DNA of 53,590 nucleotides from an uncultured Lachnospiraceae bacterium (GCA_937950565.1 CALFCS010000110.1:1-53590), one strand, 5' to 3'; positions 41,271 through 50,076 are shown, counted from the stretch's first letter. Notes: generated by a model from the letters alone, not told the origin. Numbers and translations: made by a program.

Positions 41271-41627
41271 ATGGATTATGTAAATGCATTTTGGGTGGGA
41301 GGCCTTATCTGTGCACTGGCACAGATTCTTCTGGACAGAACCAAATTAATGCCGGGGCGGATTATGGTACTCCTGGTCTGCACGGGAGCAGTTCTTGGAG
41401 CATTGCAGATTTATCAGCCGATTCAGGATTTTGCCGGGGCAGGGGCAAGCGTCCCACTGTGCGGTTTTGGTAATCTGCTTTGGAAAGGAGTGAAGGAAGC
41501 CGTGGATAAGGAAGGCTTCATCGGTATCTTCCTGGGTGGCTTCAAAGCCAGTGCAGTCGGCATCTCTGCGGCGCTTGTATTCGGCTATCTTGCATCCATT
41601 TTATTTTCTCCGAAAATGAAAAAGTAA
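41271..41627 (+). CDS. spoVAE: SpoVAE, stage V sporulation protein AE (118 aa)
   Basis: This small membrane protein has three or four segments and the conserved FAGAGASVPLCGFGNLLWKG. AAGGAGG precedes the ATG. It is the last visible gene of the spoVA set; spoVAF is not present. Confidence 0.94.
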   Translation: MDYVNAFWVGGLICALAQILLDRTKLMPGRIMVLLVCTGAVLGALQIYQPIQDFAGAGASVPLCGFGNLLWKGVKEAVDKEGFIGIFLGGFKASAVGISAALVFGYLASILFSPKMKK

Positions 41628-41655
41628 TGGCTGGATTCAGAGTGATGATTAGAAA

Positions 41656-41720
41656 TGTAAAATGTATGTAAAATTTATTGTTTTCTTCCGAAGTAAATGA
41701 TATTGTAAAAATGATGTAAA
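41656..41720 (+). promoter_or_regulatory. two Pho-box-like direct repeats upstream of the phosphate symporter
   Basis: TGTAAA occurs at 41656 and 41667, and again at 41704 and 41715. Each pair has exactly 11-base spacing, the period of PhoB/PhoP boxes. On the minus strand each unit reads TTTACA, the Bacillus PhoP half-site. Two paired boxes directly ahead of a Na/phosphate symporter suggest control by phosphate limitation. No clear -10 box was identified. Confidence 0.6.
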
Positions 41721-41753
41721 AATTTGAAAAGTATACACAATGGGAGGAAACAT

Positions 41754-43385
41754 ATGGAATATATGAATATTATTGTTCCATTTGCCGGGGGACTCGGGAT
41801 GTTTATTTACGGTATGCAGATTATGGCCCAGGGGCTTGAAAATGCTGCCGGAAATAAAATGAAATCTCTGTTGGAGGCATTGACAAAAAATAAGCTTATG
41901 GGTGTTCTGCTGGGTGCGGCGATTACTGCAGTGATTCAAAGTTCATCTGCGACAACAGTCATGGTAGTCGGTTTTGTAAATGCAGGGATTATGAATCTGA
42001 CACAGGCAATGGGAGTTATCATGGGAGCAAATATCGGTACAACTGTAACCGGCTGGCTGGTATCTGCTGTAGAATGGGCAGAATTCTTAAGCCCCTCCAA
42101 ACTTGCTCCGGTTGCGGTTATTGTAGGTGTCGTTGTGATGCTGACCGGAAAGCGGCGCTCTACGAAGGACATTGCGAATATTGTAATCGGATTCGGTCTT
42201 TTATTTATCGGTATCACTACCATGTCACAGGCAGTGGAACCGTTAAAGAGTTCAGAGGCATTTGTAAATATATTTGTTACGCTTGGAAAGAATCCGTTGC
42301 TTGGTATTCTGGCAGGCGCTCTGGTAACGGCGGTGATTCAGAGTTCTTCCGCCTCTGTCGGAATTCTGCAGAGTCTCGCTGCGGCAGGACTGGTACCTTT
42401 TAGCGCGGCAATCTATATTATCATGGGTCAGAATATCGGTACTTGTGTGACTGCGATTCTCTCCAGTCTGGGAGCGAAGAAAAATGCGAAGACAGCGGCG
42501 CTTATGCATTTGTTGTTTAATATAATTGGAACTATTATATTCAGTATGGCGGCAATTGCATTTTTTACAATTGTACGTCCGGTCTGGGCATCCGGAAGTA
42601 TTACACAGACAGAAATCAGTTTGGCGCATACCGTATTTAACGTGGCGACAACGGTAATTCTCTTTCCGGTATCAGGATGGATTATGAACCTGGCAAAGAA
42701 AATAGGCAATGTCAAAGAAGATGAACAGGATAGAAGCAAGGTGCTTCTGGACGAACGTATGCTGGAAACTCCGAGTATCGCCCTGCAGTCCACAGTGAAT
42801 GAAACTCTTCGTATGGGAGAGGTTGTAAGAGGCTCTCTGGAGACGGCAAGACGGGTGTTGTATACGAAGGATTCTAAGGATATTGAGGCATTAAAGGAAG
42901 ACGAGGATGTGGTGGACAAATTATGTGCAGGAATTACAGCTTATGCCATAAGACTTGGGACATTGCAGATTAGTGAAAAGGAGCATCAGACAGTCGCTCA
43001 TCTTCTGCAGATATTATCGGATATTGAACGTGTGAGTGATTATTGTGAAAATATATCTGAATTCGCAGAGACGCTTGTGGAGAAAAAGGTATCCTTTTCT
43101 ACTGTGGCAAGAGAGCATCTGGATGAGATGATGGATGCTTCCATTGACAGCTTCACTTATGCACTGGAAGCGGTACGCGAGGACAGTGTAGATAAAGCTA
43201 TGGTGGTAGTGGAAAAAGAGACCCGGGTTGATGAGCTGGAGATACAGTTGAGGAGTATGCATATCCGCCGTCTGGCTAAAAATGAGTGTAGTACGGAGGC
43301 CGGGATTGTATTTCTTGACACATTGGTATGTCTGGAGCGTATCTCTGACCATGCACGCAATATCGTAGAAGAGGTATTAGTGTAG
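41754..43385 (+). CDS. Na+/phosphate symporter with PhoU-like tail (543 aa)
   Basis: Two inverted Na/Pi-cotransporter repeats carry the QSSSATT-type motif (VIQSSSATTVMVVGF) and VIQSSSASVGILQS. There are eight or nine membrane segments up to residue ~320. A C-terminal helical PhoU-like domain (about 350-540) is rich in charged residues and probably senses or regulates phosphate flux. GGGAGGA lies seven bases before the ATG at 41754; the TTG-started longer frame is rejected. Confidence 0.93.
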   Translation: MEYMNIIVPFAGGLGMFIYGMQIMAQGLENAAGNKMKSLLEALTKNKLMGVLLGAAITAVIQSSSATTVMVVGFVNAGIMNLTQAMGVIMGANIGTTVTGWLVSAVEWAEFLSPSKLAPVAVIVGVVVMLTGKRRSTKDIANIVIGFGLLFIGITTMSQAVEPLKSSEAFVNIFVTLGKNPLLGILAGALVTAVIQSSSASVGILQSLAAAGLVPFSAAIYIIMGQNIGTCVTAILSSLGAKKNAKTAALMHLLFNIIGTIIFSMAAIAFFTIVRPVWASGSITQTEISLAHTVFNVATTVILFPVSGWIMNLAKKIGNVKEDEQDRSKVLLDERMLETPSIALQSTVNETLRMGEVVRGSLETARRVLYTKDSKDIEALKEDEDVVDKLCAGITAYAIRLGTLQISEKEHQTVAHLLQILSDIERVSDYCENISEFAETLVEKKVSFSTVAREHLDEMMDASIDSFTYALEAVREDSVDKAMVVVEKETRVDELEIQLRSMHIRRLAKNECSTEAGIVFLDTLVCLERISDHARNIVEEVLV

Positions 43386-43413
43386 AGAAAAATTAAAATA
43401 AAGGGTTATATTT

Positions 43414-43455
43414 AAGAAATACTTCATAATTTCTATCGGAAGTATTTCTTTTTTT
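43414..43455 (+). terminator. terminator after the phosphate symporter
   Basis: A 12-bp stem joins 43414-43425 to 43439-43450 and runs into seven T. Confidence 0.9.
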
Positions 43456-43483
43456 GTGTTAAAGTATAAAAAAAGGAGGAGCT

Positions 43484-44200
43484 ATGGAGAAAGTAATTGA
43501 GGTAAGAAATTTATACAAATTATATCGTGTCGGTGATGAAATCGTCCGGGCGCTCGACGGTGTGGATTTTGACATTTTCCGGGGAGAATTCTGTGCGATT
43601 GTAGGGACCTCGGGTTCCGGAAAGTCTACTCTTTTGAATATGCTTGCAGGACTCGAAAAACCTACAAAGGGAAATATTATTATAGCTGGGAGCCATATCG
43701 AGAATCTGAATGAAGAACAACTGGTAAAGTACCGAAGGGAAAACATTGGATTTATTTTCCAGTCTTTTCATCTTCTTGGAACCATGAATGCGGTTGAAAA
43801 TGTGGCGCTTCCTTTGAGTTTTCGAAAGGTGCAGAGGGAGGTGCGGATGAAAAAGGCAGATCAGATGCTTGACCTTGTGAATCTTAAGAAGCATAAAAAG
43901 CATTTTCCGAATCAGATGTCAGGAGGGCAGCAACAGCGTGTCGGGGTGGCAAGGGCGCTTGTGACAGACCCAAGAATTATTTTTGCAGATGAGCCGACCG
44001 GCAATCTGGATTCCCATACATCGGAAGAAGTCATGGAGCTTATGCGGCAGGTGGTAAAAAGGCAGAATAAGACACTGGTGATGGTCACGCATGATAATCA
44101 TCTGGCGGCATATGCAGACCGGGTATTTCAGATTAGCGACGGAAAGATTGTGAAAATAGAAGATAACAGGAAGAAGAAACAGGAGGAGATGGGAGAATGA
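43484..44200 (+). CDS. MacB/LolD-type ABC transporter ATPase (238 aa)
   Basis: Walker A is GTSGSGKST (41-49), the signature MSGGQQQRV and the Walker B region IIFADEPTGNLD. The VGDEIVRALDGVDFDI lead-in and DEPTGNLDS are typical of MacB/LolD/YknY ATPases that drive export or extracytoplasmic work through FtsX-type permeases. Its stop overlaps the next gene (ATGA), and the matching permease is two genes downstream. Confidence 0.92.
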   Translation: MEKVIEVRNLYKLYRVGDEIVRALDGVDFDIFRGEFCAIVGTSGSGKSTLLNMLAGLEKPTKGNIIIAGSHIENLNEEQLVKYRRENIGFIFQSFHLLGTMNAVENVALPLSFRKVQREVRMKKADQMLDLVNLKKHKKHFPNQMSGGQQQRVGVARALVTDPRIIFADEPTGNLDSHTSEEVMELMRQVVKRQNKTLVMVTHDNHLAAYADRVFQISDGKIVKIEDNRKKKQEEMGE

Positions 44201-45678
44201 GGAAAGAAAAAAGAGGAATACTGGGGGTTGTACTGGCGATTGCAGTGGCGCTGACAGGATTTTCGATACCACAGATGCAGAGTAAAGCTGCTGAGCAGGC
44301 AGTTACGCTTTCGATGAAGGATAATCAAGTACCGGTCTGCCAGGCAGGTGAGACAAGAAAATGGACATTTACAGTAAGCAACCACACAGATAAGAAAGTG
44401 GAAAATGTTGTTGTCATGCCGGAGCTTGGGGATACGGCAGACGATTGGCCGTTTCAGACGGATTACCAGAGCTACAAGAAAGAAATTGGAACTCTGGAAG
44501 CCCGGGAAGAGAAAGATGTTACCTTTGAATTTACCGTGCGTGAAGATGCGCCGACGACAAGATATACCCTGCAGTTTGCTGTGTGTGCAGACGATATGGA
44601 AAAGCAGGTGAAGAAATTCTATGTAAATACGACTGCAAAGCCTGAAGAAACTGGGAGCAGTCAGAATGAGCAAAGCTCAGGCGGCGATATTGTCCCTATG
44701 GCAGTTGACGGTGGAGGATTCAGCAGCGGGGAGGCGGCTTACGCGGGAGGCGGCTCCGGTGACAGTTCTGTCCCGAGAGTGATTGTGACCGGATTTTCTA
44801 CAGACCCGGCAGAGGTCCGGGCGGGCAGTAACTTTACACTTTTCATTCATTTAAAAAATACATCTAAGACGACAAAAGTAAAAAATATGTTGTTTGACTT
44901 AAGTGCGCCGACAGAGGGCGCTGATGAGCAGACAATGGCGCCTGCATTTCTGCCTGCATCCGGCTCAAGTTCCATATATCTGGACGGAATTAAGGCAAAT
45001 GGAAGCGCTGACATATCTATTCAGTTAAATGCCAAGTCAGACCTTCTGCAGAAGCCATACAGTATTGAACTCTCCATGAAGTATGAAGACAAGAATGGCA
45101 TGCAGATTGAGTCCGCATCCAGCATTTCGATTCCGATAAAACAGGATGCACGATTTGAGCTGAGTGAATTTGAAATTAATCCTACAAGCATCGCTGTCGG
45201 AGAAGAAGCGAATGTGATGTGTAATCTTTATAATCTGGGAAGGATTAAGCTTTATAATGTAAAGGCAGTTTTTGAAGGAAATTGTATTGAAAAAGAAGAA
45301 GTATTTGTCGGAAACGTAGAATCCGGTACATCGGCTTCCATAGATGCAATGCTGGAAGCAAAGGCGGAGACAGAAGGTCCGGAGAAGGTTACGCTGACTC
45401 TTACCTATGAAGATGAATCGGGAAATTCGTCGGAAATGCAGAAGGAATTAGAACTGGAAGTGATTCCACAGGATGAGGGAGAGGACATGATGCCGGAGGA
45501 AGTTGAGGAAGAAGGAGGAGGACTCCCGGTTATTCCGATTATTATTCTGGCCGCTGCAGCGATCGCTGCCATAGTGATTATTATAATTTTGAAGAAAAAG
45601 AAGAAACAGAAAATGCAGAATGAAGAGGAGGAGCTGTTAGATGAGTTGGTTGGACCTTCTGAGGATGAGTGCCAGTAA
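44197..45678 (+). CDS. secreted, membrane-anchored CARDB/COG1361-like protein (493 aa)
   Basis: An N-terminal signal segment (GVVLAIAVALTGFSI) is cleaved near QSKAAEQ. Three Ig-like beta domains follow (about 35-150, 195-310 and 318-425). These have NxT/DKKVENVVV-type strands typical of CARDB or NEW3 adhesion modules. A Ser/Gly-rich linker lies at 155-190. A C-terminal membrane helix (about 447-467) and a short charged tail come last. It occupies the place of the membrane-fusion protein in MacAB/YknXYZ operons. It may present a substrate or contact the wall. Overlaps both neighbours. Confidence 0.78.
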   Translation: MRKEKRGILGVVLAIAVALTGFSIPQMQSKAAEQAVTLSMKDNQVPVCQAGETRKWTFTVSNHTDKKVENVVVMPELGDTADDWPFQTDYQSYKKEIGTLEAREEKDVTFEFTVREDAPTTRYTLQFAVCADDMEKQVKKFYVNTTAKPEETGSSQNEQSSGGDIVPMAVDGGGFSSGEAAYAGGGSGDSSVPRVIVTGFSTDPAEVRAGSNFTLFIHLKNTSKTTKVKNMLFDLSAPTEGADEQTMAPAFLPASGSSSIYLDGIKANGSADISIQLNAKSDLLQKPYSIELSMKYEDKNGMQIESASSISIPIKQDARFELSEFEINPTSIAVGEEANVMCNLYNLGRIKLYNVKAVFEGNCIEKEEVFVGNVESGTSASIDAMLEAKAETEGPEKVTLTLTYEDESGNSSEMQKELELEVIPQDEGEDMMPEEVEEEGGGLPVIPIIILAAAAIAAIVIIIILKKKKKQKMQNEEEELLDELVGPSEDECQ

Positions 45679-47038
45679 TCTGAAAAGACGGAAGCTTCGT
45701 ACATTTCTGACAGTTCTTGGAGTGATCATCGGAACGACGTCGATTGTCGTTATGATATCTCTGGGACTTGGAATGCAGCAGTCCCTTTACCGTGAAGTAG
45801 AGAAGTCAGGCGGACTTACAACGATTAATGTGACAGGCGCTATGATAGGGGATTCGATGTATGGCTATGGCGGAGAAGAACAGGACTCGGAGAAGTATAT
45901 CGATGATGACCTGATAGAGGAGCTGAAAGGATTAGAACATGTAGCTGTGGCTTCTCCGGTTTATGAGATGACTGCGACCATGATGAAAGGAAAGTATGAA
46001 GGTTATATAGAATTGAAAGCGATGACGCCGGAAGGAATGAAGGCGCAGAATCTGGAGCTGGCGCCGGGTGGAAGACTTCCCAGGAAAAGCGGCAATCTGG
46101 AGCTTGTATATGGAAATATGGTTGCGACCTCTTTCTATGAAAAGGGCACAGGCGGGGGATATTGGGAAACCGGGGAACTTCCGGATATTGACTTTGCCCA
46201 CGATTCCCTGTTCCTGATTCTTGACCAGGAAGCATATGACAACAGCCGGAACTCAGCGATGAATCCGGCAGGGGAAGGCGCAGACGGAGAGAGTGCAGCG
46301 CCGAGGAGTGCAAAGAAGCATGTCGTCAGAGCCAGTGGAGTTATGGCGGGCAGCGTGGATGATTATAATATGGAAGGATATTACGTATTTTGCGATTTGG
46401 AGTCATTAAAGCAGGTGCTGAAGAAAGAGTTTTCTGGAAGAGTGATTCCAGGACAGCCGACAACAAAAGCAGGAAAGCCATACAAGAATTTCTATTATTC
46501 TTCCGCCCAGGTGAAGGTGGATGATATTGAAAATGTAAATGCAGTGGCGGATGTCATCCGGGAGATGGGATATAATGTGCAGACGAATGCAGAATATCTG
46601 GAAAGTATGGAAAAAGAATTTGCCATGGTAGAAGCAGTGCTTGGCGGAATCGGGGCAGTATCCTTATTCGTAGCCGCAATTGGAATCGCTAATACGATGA
46701 TGATGTCCATTTATGAAAGGACAAAAGAAATCGGTGTGATTAAAGTGCTGGGGTGCAGTCTCCGGAATATTAAGCAGATGTTTCTGCTGGAAGCAGCATC
46801 TATCGGTTTCTTAGGTGGTATTGTGGGAAATATACTGAGTCTTCTTCTATCGACACTGATTAATGTGCTGACCGGGCACGGTGAGGCGATGGGATTTGAC
46901 GGAAATATTTCCTATATTCCATGGTGGCTGATGCTTCTTTCGATGGGATTTGCAGTATTGGTCGGAGTAACCGCCGGATATTTCCCGGCAAAGAGAGCCA
47001 TGAACTTAAGTCCGTTAGCGGCAATACGGAGCGAGTAG
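45641..47038 (+). CDS. MacB-type FtsX-domain ABC permease (465 aa)
   Basis: The classical MacB order is present. It has an N-terminal segment (LRTFLTVLGVIIGTTSIVVM, core GVIIGTTSIV), a large extracytoplasmic domain (about 45-315), and three C-terminal segments with YERTKEIGVIKVLGCS and YFPAKRAMNLSPLAAIRSE. It overlaps the preceding gene by 38 bases, so the three genes form one export system. The substrate is unknown. Confidence 0.9.
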   Translation: MSWLDLLRMSASNLKRRKLRTFLTVLGVIIGTTSIVVMISLGLGMQQSLYREVEKSGGLTTINVTGAMIGDSMYGYGGEEQDSEKYIDDDLIEELKGLEHVAVASPVYEMTATMMKGKYEGYIELKAMTPEGMKAQNLELAPGGRLPRKSGNLELVYGNMVATSFYEKGTGGGYWETGELPDIDFAHDSLFLILDQEAYDNSRNSAMNPAGEGADGESAAPRSAKKHVVRASGVMAGSVDDYNMEGYYVFCDLESLKQVLKKEFSGRVIPGQPTTKAGKPYKNFYYSSAQVKVDDIENVNAVADVIREMGYNVQTNAEYLESMEKEFAMVEAVLGGIGAVSLFVAAIGIANTMMMSIYERTKEIGVIKVLGCSLRNIKQMFLLEAASIGFLGGIVGNILSLLLSTLINVLTGHGEAMGFDGNISYIPWWLMLLSMGFAVLVGVTAGYFPAKRAMNLSPLAAIRSE

Positions 47039-47040
47039 AA

Positions 47041-47109
47041 GATGTGCGGAGATGGATGTATGGTAGTGGATGTGTGGCAGCGGATGTGTGGTAGTGGATG
47101 TGTGGCGGC
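47041..47109 (+). repeat. four to five tandem 14-bp repeats
   Basis: Units GGATGTATGGTAGT, GGATGTGTGGCAGC, GGATGTGTGGTAGT and GGATGTGTGGCGGC start at 47054, 47068, 47082 and 47096. A degenerate unit precedes them at 47041. They start two bases after the permease stop codon and lie between converging genes. Length variation between strains is likely. Confidence 0.9.
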
Positions 47110-47123
47110 AGATATCCGACCGA

Positions 47124-47387
47124 TTATTCTTCGATAATATGGATTTCCAGATAATCAAAATCGATGGAATCCACAAAGCTGTCCTGATAAAATCTTGCTT
47201 TATCATGCCTTCTAAAATCCTCGATTGTAGAATCGAGCCAGATTGGTTTGCTTAAGTCAAACTCGTAACAAATTGCATCCAGAGCATGGAATATTTTATG
47301 TGTGCGCGTGTCCGTCGTATCATCACAAATGACGGTATCGCGCACTAAACGGTTATCTTTGAATTCTTTTCCCCATAATCGGAACAT
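47124..47387 (-). CDS. conserved hypothetical protein (87 aa)
   Basis: It is a small soluble protein starting MFRLWGKEFKDNRLVRDTV. Similar 85-90 residue proteins with the FDLSKPIWLDST block are, from memory, common in Clostridia as proteins of unknown function. AAGGAGTTTAC lies upstream. It follows the phosphodiesterase gene on the same strand by 33 bases and may be co-transcribed. Confidence 0.75.
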   Translation of the reverse strand: MFRLWGKEFKDNRLVRDTVICDDTTDTRTHKIFHALDAICYEFDLSKPIWLDSTIEDFRRHDKARFYQDSFVDSIDFDYLEIHIIEE

Positions 47388-47420
47388 ATGTAAACTCCTT
47401 TCTAATAGCTGATAATTCCA

Positions 47421-47954
47421 TTATGAAATCTGTAACAGGTTTCCGTCAAGGTCTTTCCAGTAAAAATCTTTGTCAAAAATCATATATCCGTGGGCGGAGC
47501 CTTCCTTTGGGATCGAGACAGAGCCCGGATTCATATAAGTGTAAGTTCCCATATTCCGATGCGCGGGAATGTGAGTATGGCCATTCAGGAGAATATCTCC
47601 GTCTTTCAACGGAGGAACATTGGAAGGATGAAAGATGTGCCCGTGGGTGGCAAATATCGTATATCCATCCAGCTCCAGGAGACAGTAATCCGCAAGAACC
47701 GGGAATTCCAGCACCATCTGGTCTACCTCCGTATCACAGTTTCCGCGGACGCAGAGAAGCTCTTGTTTTATGGAATTCAGCATGGCGGCTACAGCCTTTG
47801 GGTCATATTCCCGCGGAAGGTCATTCCTTGGACCGTGGTATAAAATATCACCGAGAAGGAGCAGACGGTCCGCAGCTTCCCGGTTATAAGCTTCTATCAT
47901 TTTCCGGCAGTAGTATGCCGAGCCATGAATGTCAGATGCGATCATTAATTTCAT
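47421..47954 (-). CDS. YfcE/MJ0936-family metallophosphoesterase (177 aa)
   Basis: The two-metal phosphoesterase motifs are complete: SDIHGS (Asp8, His10), GDILYHG (Asp36), GNCD (Asn72), THGH and GHTHIP. The family cleaves phosphodiesters in vitro; natural substrates are uncertain. The start ATG at 47954 follows CGAGG; the longer frame to 48041 would run through the upstream hairpin. YfcE is a plausible symbol by length and motif. Confidence 0.88.
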   Translation of the reverse strand: MKLMIASDIHGSAYYCRKMIEAYNREAADRLLLLGDILYHGPRNDLPREYDPKAVAAMLNSIKQELLCVRGNCDTEVDQMVLEFPVLADYCLLELDGYTIFATHGHIFHPSNVPPLKDGDILLNGHTHIPAHRNMGTYTYMNPGSVSIPKEGSAHGYMIFDKDFYWKDLDGNLLQIS

Positions 47955-47991
47955 GTCAGTACCTCGTTTATGTGTTGGTTTGTAATGTCTG

Positions 47992-48030
47992 CAGGCAAGC
48001 GTCATTATAAAAAATAATGACGCTTGCCTG
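47992..48030. repeat. 17-bp perfect hairpin between the phosphodiesterase and small secreted protein genes
   Basis: Bases 47992-48008 and 48014-48030 are exact complements around a five-base A/T loop. On the minus strand the T-run sits in the loop, not after the stem, so it is not a standard terminator. It lies between two minus-strand genes and may stabilise or separate their mRNAs. Confidence 0.75.
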
Positions 48031-48041
48031 TGAATAAACAT

Positions 48042-48284
48042 TTAGACTGGAATCCAGTCGCCAATCCACTGATGAGTGGAAAAATTGTAAAGACGTTTAT
48101 GTAACCTGTTATTAATCATTTTATAGCGCCACCCAATATTATCTGCATAGGGTGAAATGCTATAAAAGTTTTTTTCGTTAATTCTGTTTCCGGTGTTTTC
48201 TGAGTTCTGGGCTGATACAGGCACAGAGTAACAGGATAAACAACATAGGAGTAGTAAAAACGTAAATAGGAATTTCTTTTTCAT
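48042..48284 (-). CDS. small secreted protein overlapping the M56 gene (80 aa)
   Basis: A clear signal peptide (MKKKFLFTFLLLLCCLSCYS, then VPVSAQ) precedes a mature part of about 55 residues. That part has the pattern SPYADNIGWRYKMINNRLHKR and NFSTHQWIGDW, which resembles, from memory, small secreted proteins of Lachnospiraceae (DUF6147-like). The first 107 bases overlap the 3' end of the M56 gene in another frame. GGAAGG lies upstream within that gene. It may be a signal or protective peptide read out by the M56 sensor; this is an inference. Confidence 0.7.
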   Translation of the reverse strand: MKKKFLFTFLLLLCCLSCYSVPVSAQNSENTGNRINEKNFYSISPYADNIGWRYKMINNRLHKRLYNFSTHQWIGDWIPV

Positions 48285-49419
48285 TTTTTCGGATCACCTT
48301 CCCTTCTCTTGAATTTTCATATATTGGTAATTGCCCTACGCTATTATCATAAGGATCATCAGGATAAGGATCCTCAATATAGGAAATAAATTCATCCCCA
48401 AAATATATTTTATAAGTGTTTTCAGGTGTTTTAACAATATAGCTATCCTCGGGAAGACCAAATGTTCCTGATGGTACAGGTTCAATAACTAAAACCAAAG
48501 AACATAGTAACAGCAGAGAAAAAATAACAGCTGTGCCAACTGGAAATCTGGTGTCCTTTTCGTGAAGCAGATACTCAGCTCGTTTTAAAATACTTGCTTT
48601 TTTTTCAGCTCTGGCAAACCGGGATTCAAAAATAGTATTTTTCTGTTCTTCTTTGCTCTGATGAGCACATATTTTTTTCAAACATTCCAAATAATTTATT
48701 TTTTCTGTATCGGTAAGCTTTTCGCAGGTTTCTGTATCTGCACGCATTTCCAGTAAAAGTAATATTTGCTTCTTAAGAAGTCTCATGGCAGGATTCCACC
48801 AGTACAGAATACAAAAAATCTCTATACATATTTTTAATAAGAGGTCGCTATATTTGTAATGTTGTAATTCATGATCTAATATAAGAGAAAGTTCCTGCTG
48901 TGAGAAGGACAGGGAAGGTAGTATAATTGTTGGCTTCCGGATGCCCGTGATCATTGGCGAGGTAACATAATCACTTTTATATATGGTAAGTGGTTTTGGA
49001 AAGCTAAGTTCCTGGGGTTTTTCGAGCAAAATAGTCTGTGGTTCACGAATTAGTTTTTTAATATGTATTTGAAACAAAATGTATTTTGCAACAAGCTTAC
49101 ATAATAAAATAAAGGAAATTGAAAACCAAATAGCTAATAAAAGCTGATAAACATAAAAAGTATAATTCATAATCGTGAATGTATGCAGACGAATAAATCT
49201 TAAAAGTATGCCCACTATATTTGATATAGGAAGAGAGATGGAATACTTCGTCTCGCAGGGAAATAAAAACCGTATAAATGTAAGGCATAATAACCATATC
49301 ATAAACTGACAGTTCATTCTGTTAAACACAGAAGGAATGCGGGATATAATATAGATTATGAGAATAATTAGGTTTCCAAAAAAAACCAGAGATAATATGG
49401 AACTAACAGTAATTGACAT
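48178..49419 (-). CDS. M56-family (BlaR1-like) membrane metallopeptidase sensor (413 aa)
   Basis: Membrane segments near 12-30, 40-56, 90-112 and 295-315 surround a cytoplasmic zinc-protease domain. HELQH is at 183-187 and the downstream Glu224 of EMRAD is the third ligand. In BlaR1/MecR1 the protease is triggered from outside and inactivates the BlaI-type repressor. Here the extracellular C-terminal part is short (about 70 residues), has no penicillin-binding domain, and a last membrane segment follows near 390-405. Start overlaps the blaI stop (TGATG). Confidence 0.88.
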   Translation of the reverse strand: MSITVSSILSLVFFGNLIILIIYIISRIPSVFNRMNCQFMIWLLCLTFIRFLFPCETKYSISLPISNIVGILLRFIRLHTFTIMNYTFYVYQLLLAIWFSISFILLCKLVAKYILFQIHIKKLIREPQTILLEKPQELSFPKPLTIYKSDYVTSPMITGIRKPTIILPSLSFSQQELSLILDHELQHYKYSDLLLKICIEIFCILYWWNPAMRLLKKQILLLLEMRADTETCEKLTDTEKINYLECLKKICAHQSKEEQKNTIFESRFARAEKKASILKRAEYLLHEKDTRFPVGTAVIFSLLLLCSLVLVIEPVPSGTFGLPEDSYIVKTPENTYKIYFGDEFISYIEDPYPDDPYDNSVGQLPIYENSREGKVIRKNEKEIPIYVFTTPMLFILLLCACISPELRKHRKQN

Positions 49420-49802
49420 CAGACATCATCCTTTTTTAATAATTTTTCTTTTTGTTCTTTAATGAGTTTCTCTAGTGCGTCCAGTGCTTCAGGGTCTTCT
49501 TCTTTTTCAACTAATGCGGCAAAAAAAGCGCTTGGCTTTAAAGAAGAGCTGTTGAGTTGGTCCGTCATATAATCCGTCTCAGTCAGAACAGGGAGATATG
49601 TTCTGGCGAATACTTTCGTGTGCTGCACAATATTTTCAACCTTAATGTAAGATTTCTTTAATAGTGAACGAAGCGCGACCTGGACAGTGCTTGTGCTTAA
49701 TGATGGGTCATACTGAATAAAATCAGTAATAGACATTTCTTTTTCGGTTTTCCATAAAATCTGCATAACATATAATTCTTTTTTGCTTAGACGGTATTTC
49801 AT
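49419..49802 (-). CDS. BlaI/MecI/CopY-family repressor (127 aa)
   Basis: A winged-helix DNA-binding domain (ELYVMQILWKTEKEMSITDF in part; STSTVQVALRSLLKK as recognition helix) is followed by a dimerisation tail rich in Glu and Lys. It is encoded immediately before the M56 peptidase, the standard repressor-sensor pair. AGGAG precedes the ATG. It probably represses its own operon; the expected TACA-TGTA dyad was not found. Confidence 0.9.
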   Translation of the reverse strand: MKYRLSKKELYVMQILWKTEKEMSITDFIQYDPSLSTSTVQVALRSLLKKSYIKVENIVQHTKVFARTYLPVLTETDYMTDQLNSSSLKPSAFFAALVEKEEDPEALDALEKLIKEQKEKLLKKDDV

Positions 49803-49859
49803 GCGAACGAACTCCTTTCTGTGTTTTTTTTTATTGGAAATTATTGTCCTTGTTTTTCA

Positions 49860-49888
49860 ATCATATCATTCAAAAAAAGGAACGTCAA
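49860..49888 (-). promoter_or_regulatory. promoter of the blaI-M56-small secreted protein operon
   Basis: On the minus strand TTGACG (49888-49883), 17 bases, then TATGAT (49865-49860). Confidence 0.7.
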
Positions 49889-49969
49889 TATAAAGATATT
49901 ATGAAAATAAATGAAAATACAATTGATATCCAAAGAATGTGAATGTATATATTTGAAGCAAAAAGTTAA

Positions 49970-49998
49970 TTGACAAAAAGCGGAAGCGCATCTACAAT
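49970..49998 (+). promoter_or_regulatory. promoter of the LytTR regulator-SLH operon
   Basis: TTGACA (49970-49975), 17 bases, then TACAAT (49993-49998). It is divergent from the blaI promoter with about 80 bases between them. Confidence 0.75.
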
Positions 49999-50076
49999 AT
50001 TTATATAAAATGGAAAATAAAGGTAGGTCACTAATCATATTTGAAAGTAAAAACAAAAGAGAGGAGACAGAGCGAG

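Noticed and set aside
47041..47109. Tandem 14-bp units considered as a CRISPR array
   Set aside because: Units are contiguous with no spacers and no cas genes are present.
47423..48010. 195-codon plus-strand frame opposite the phosphoesterase
   Set aside because: The minus-strand metallophosphoesterase has complete motifs; this is its shadow.
49803..50076. BlaI-type operator (TACA-TGTA dyad) in the divergent promoter region
   Set aside because: No convincing dyad of that form was found between the two promoters.
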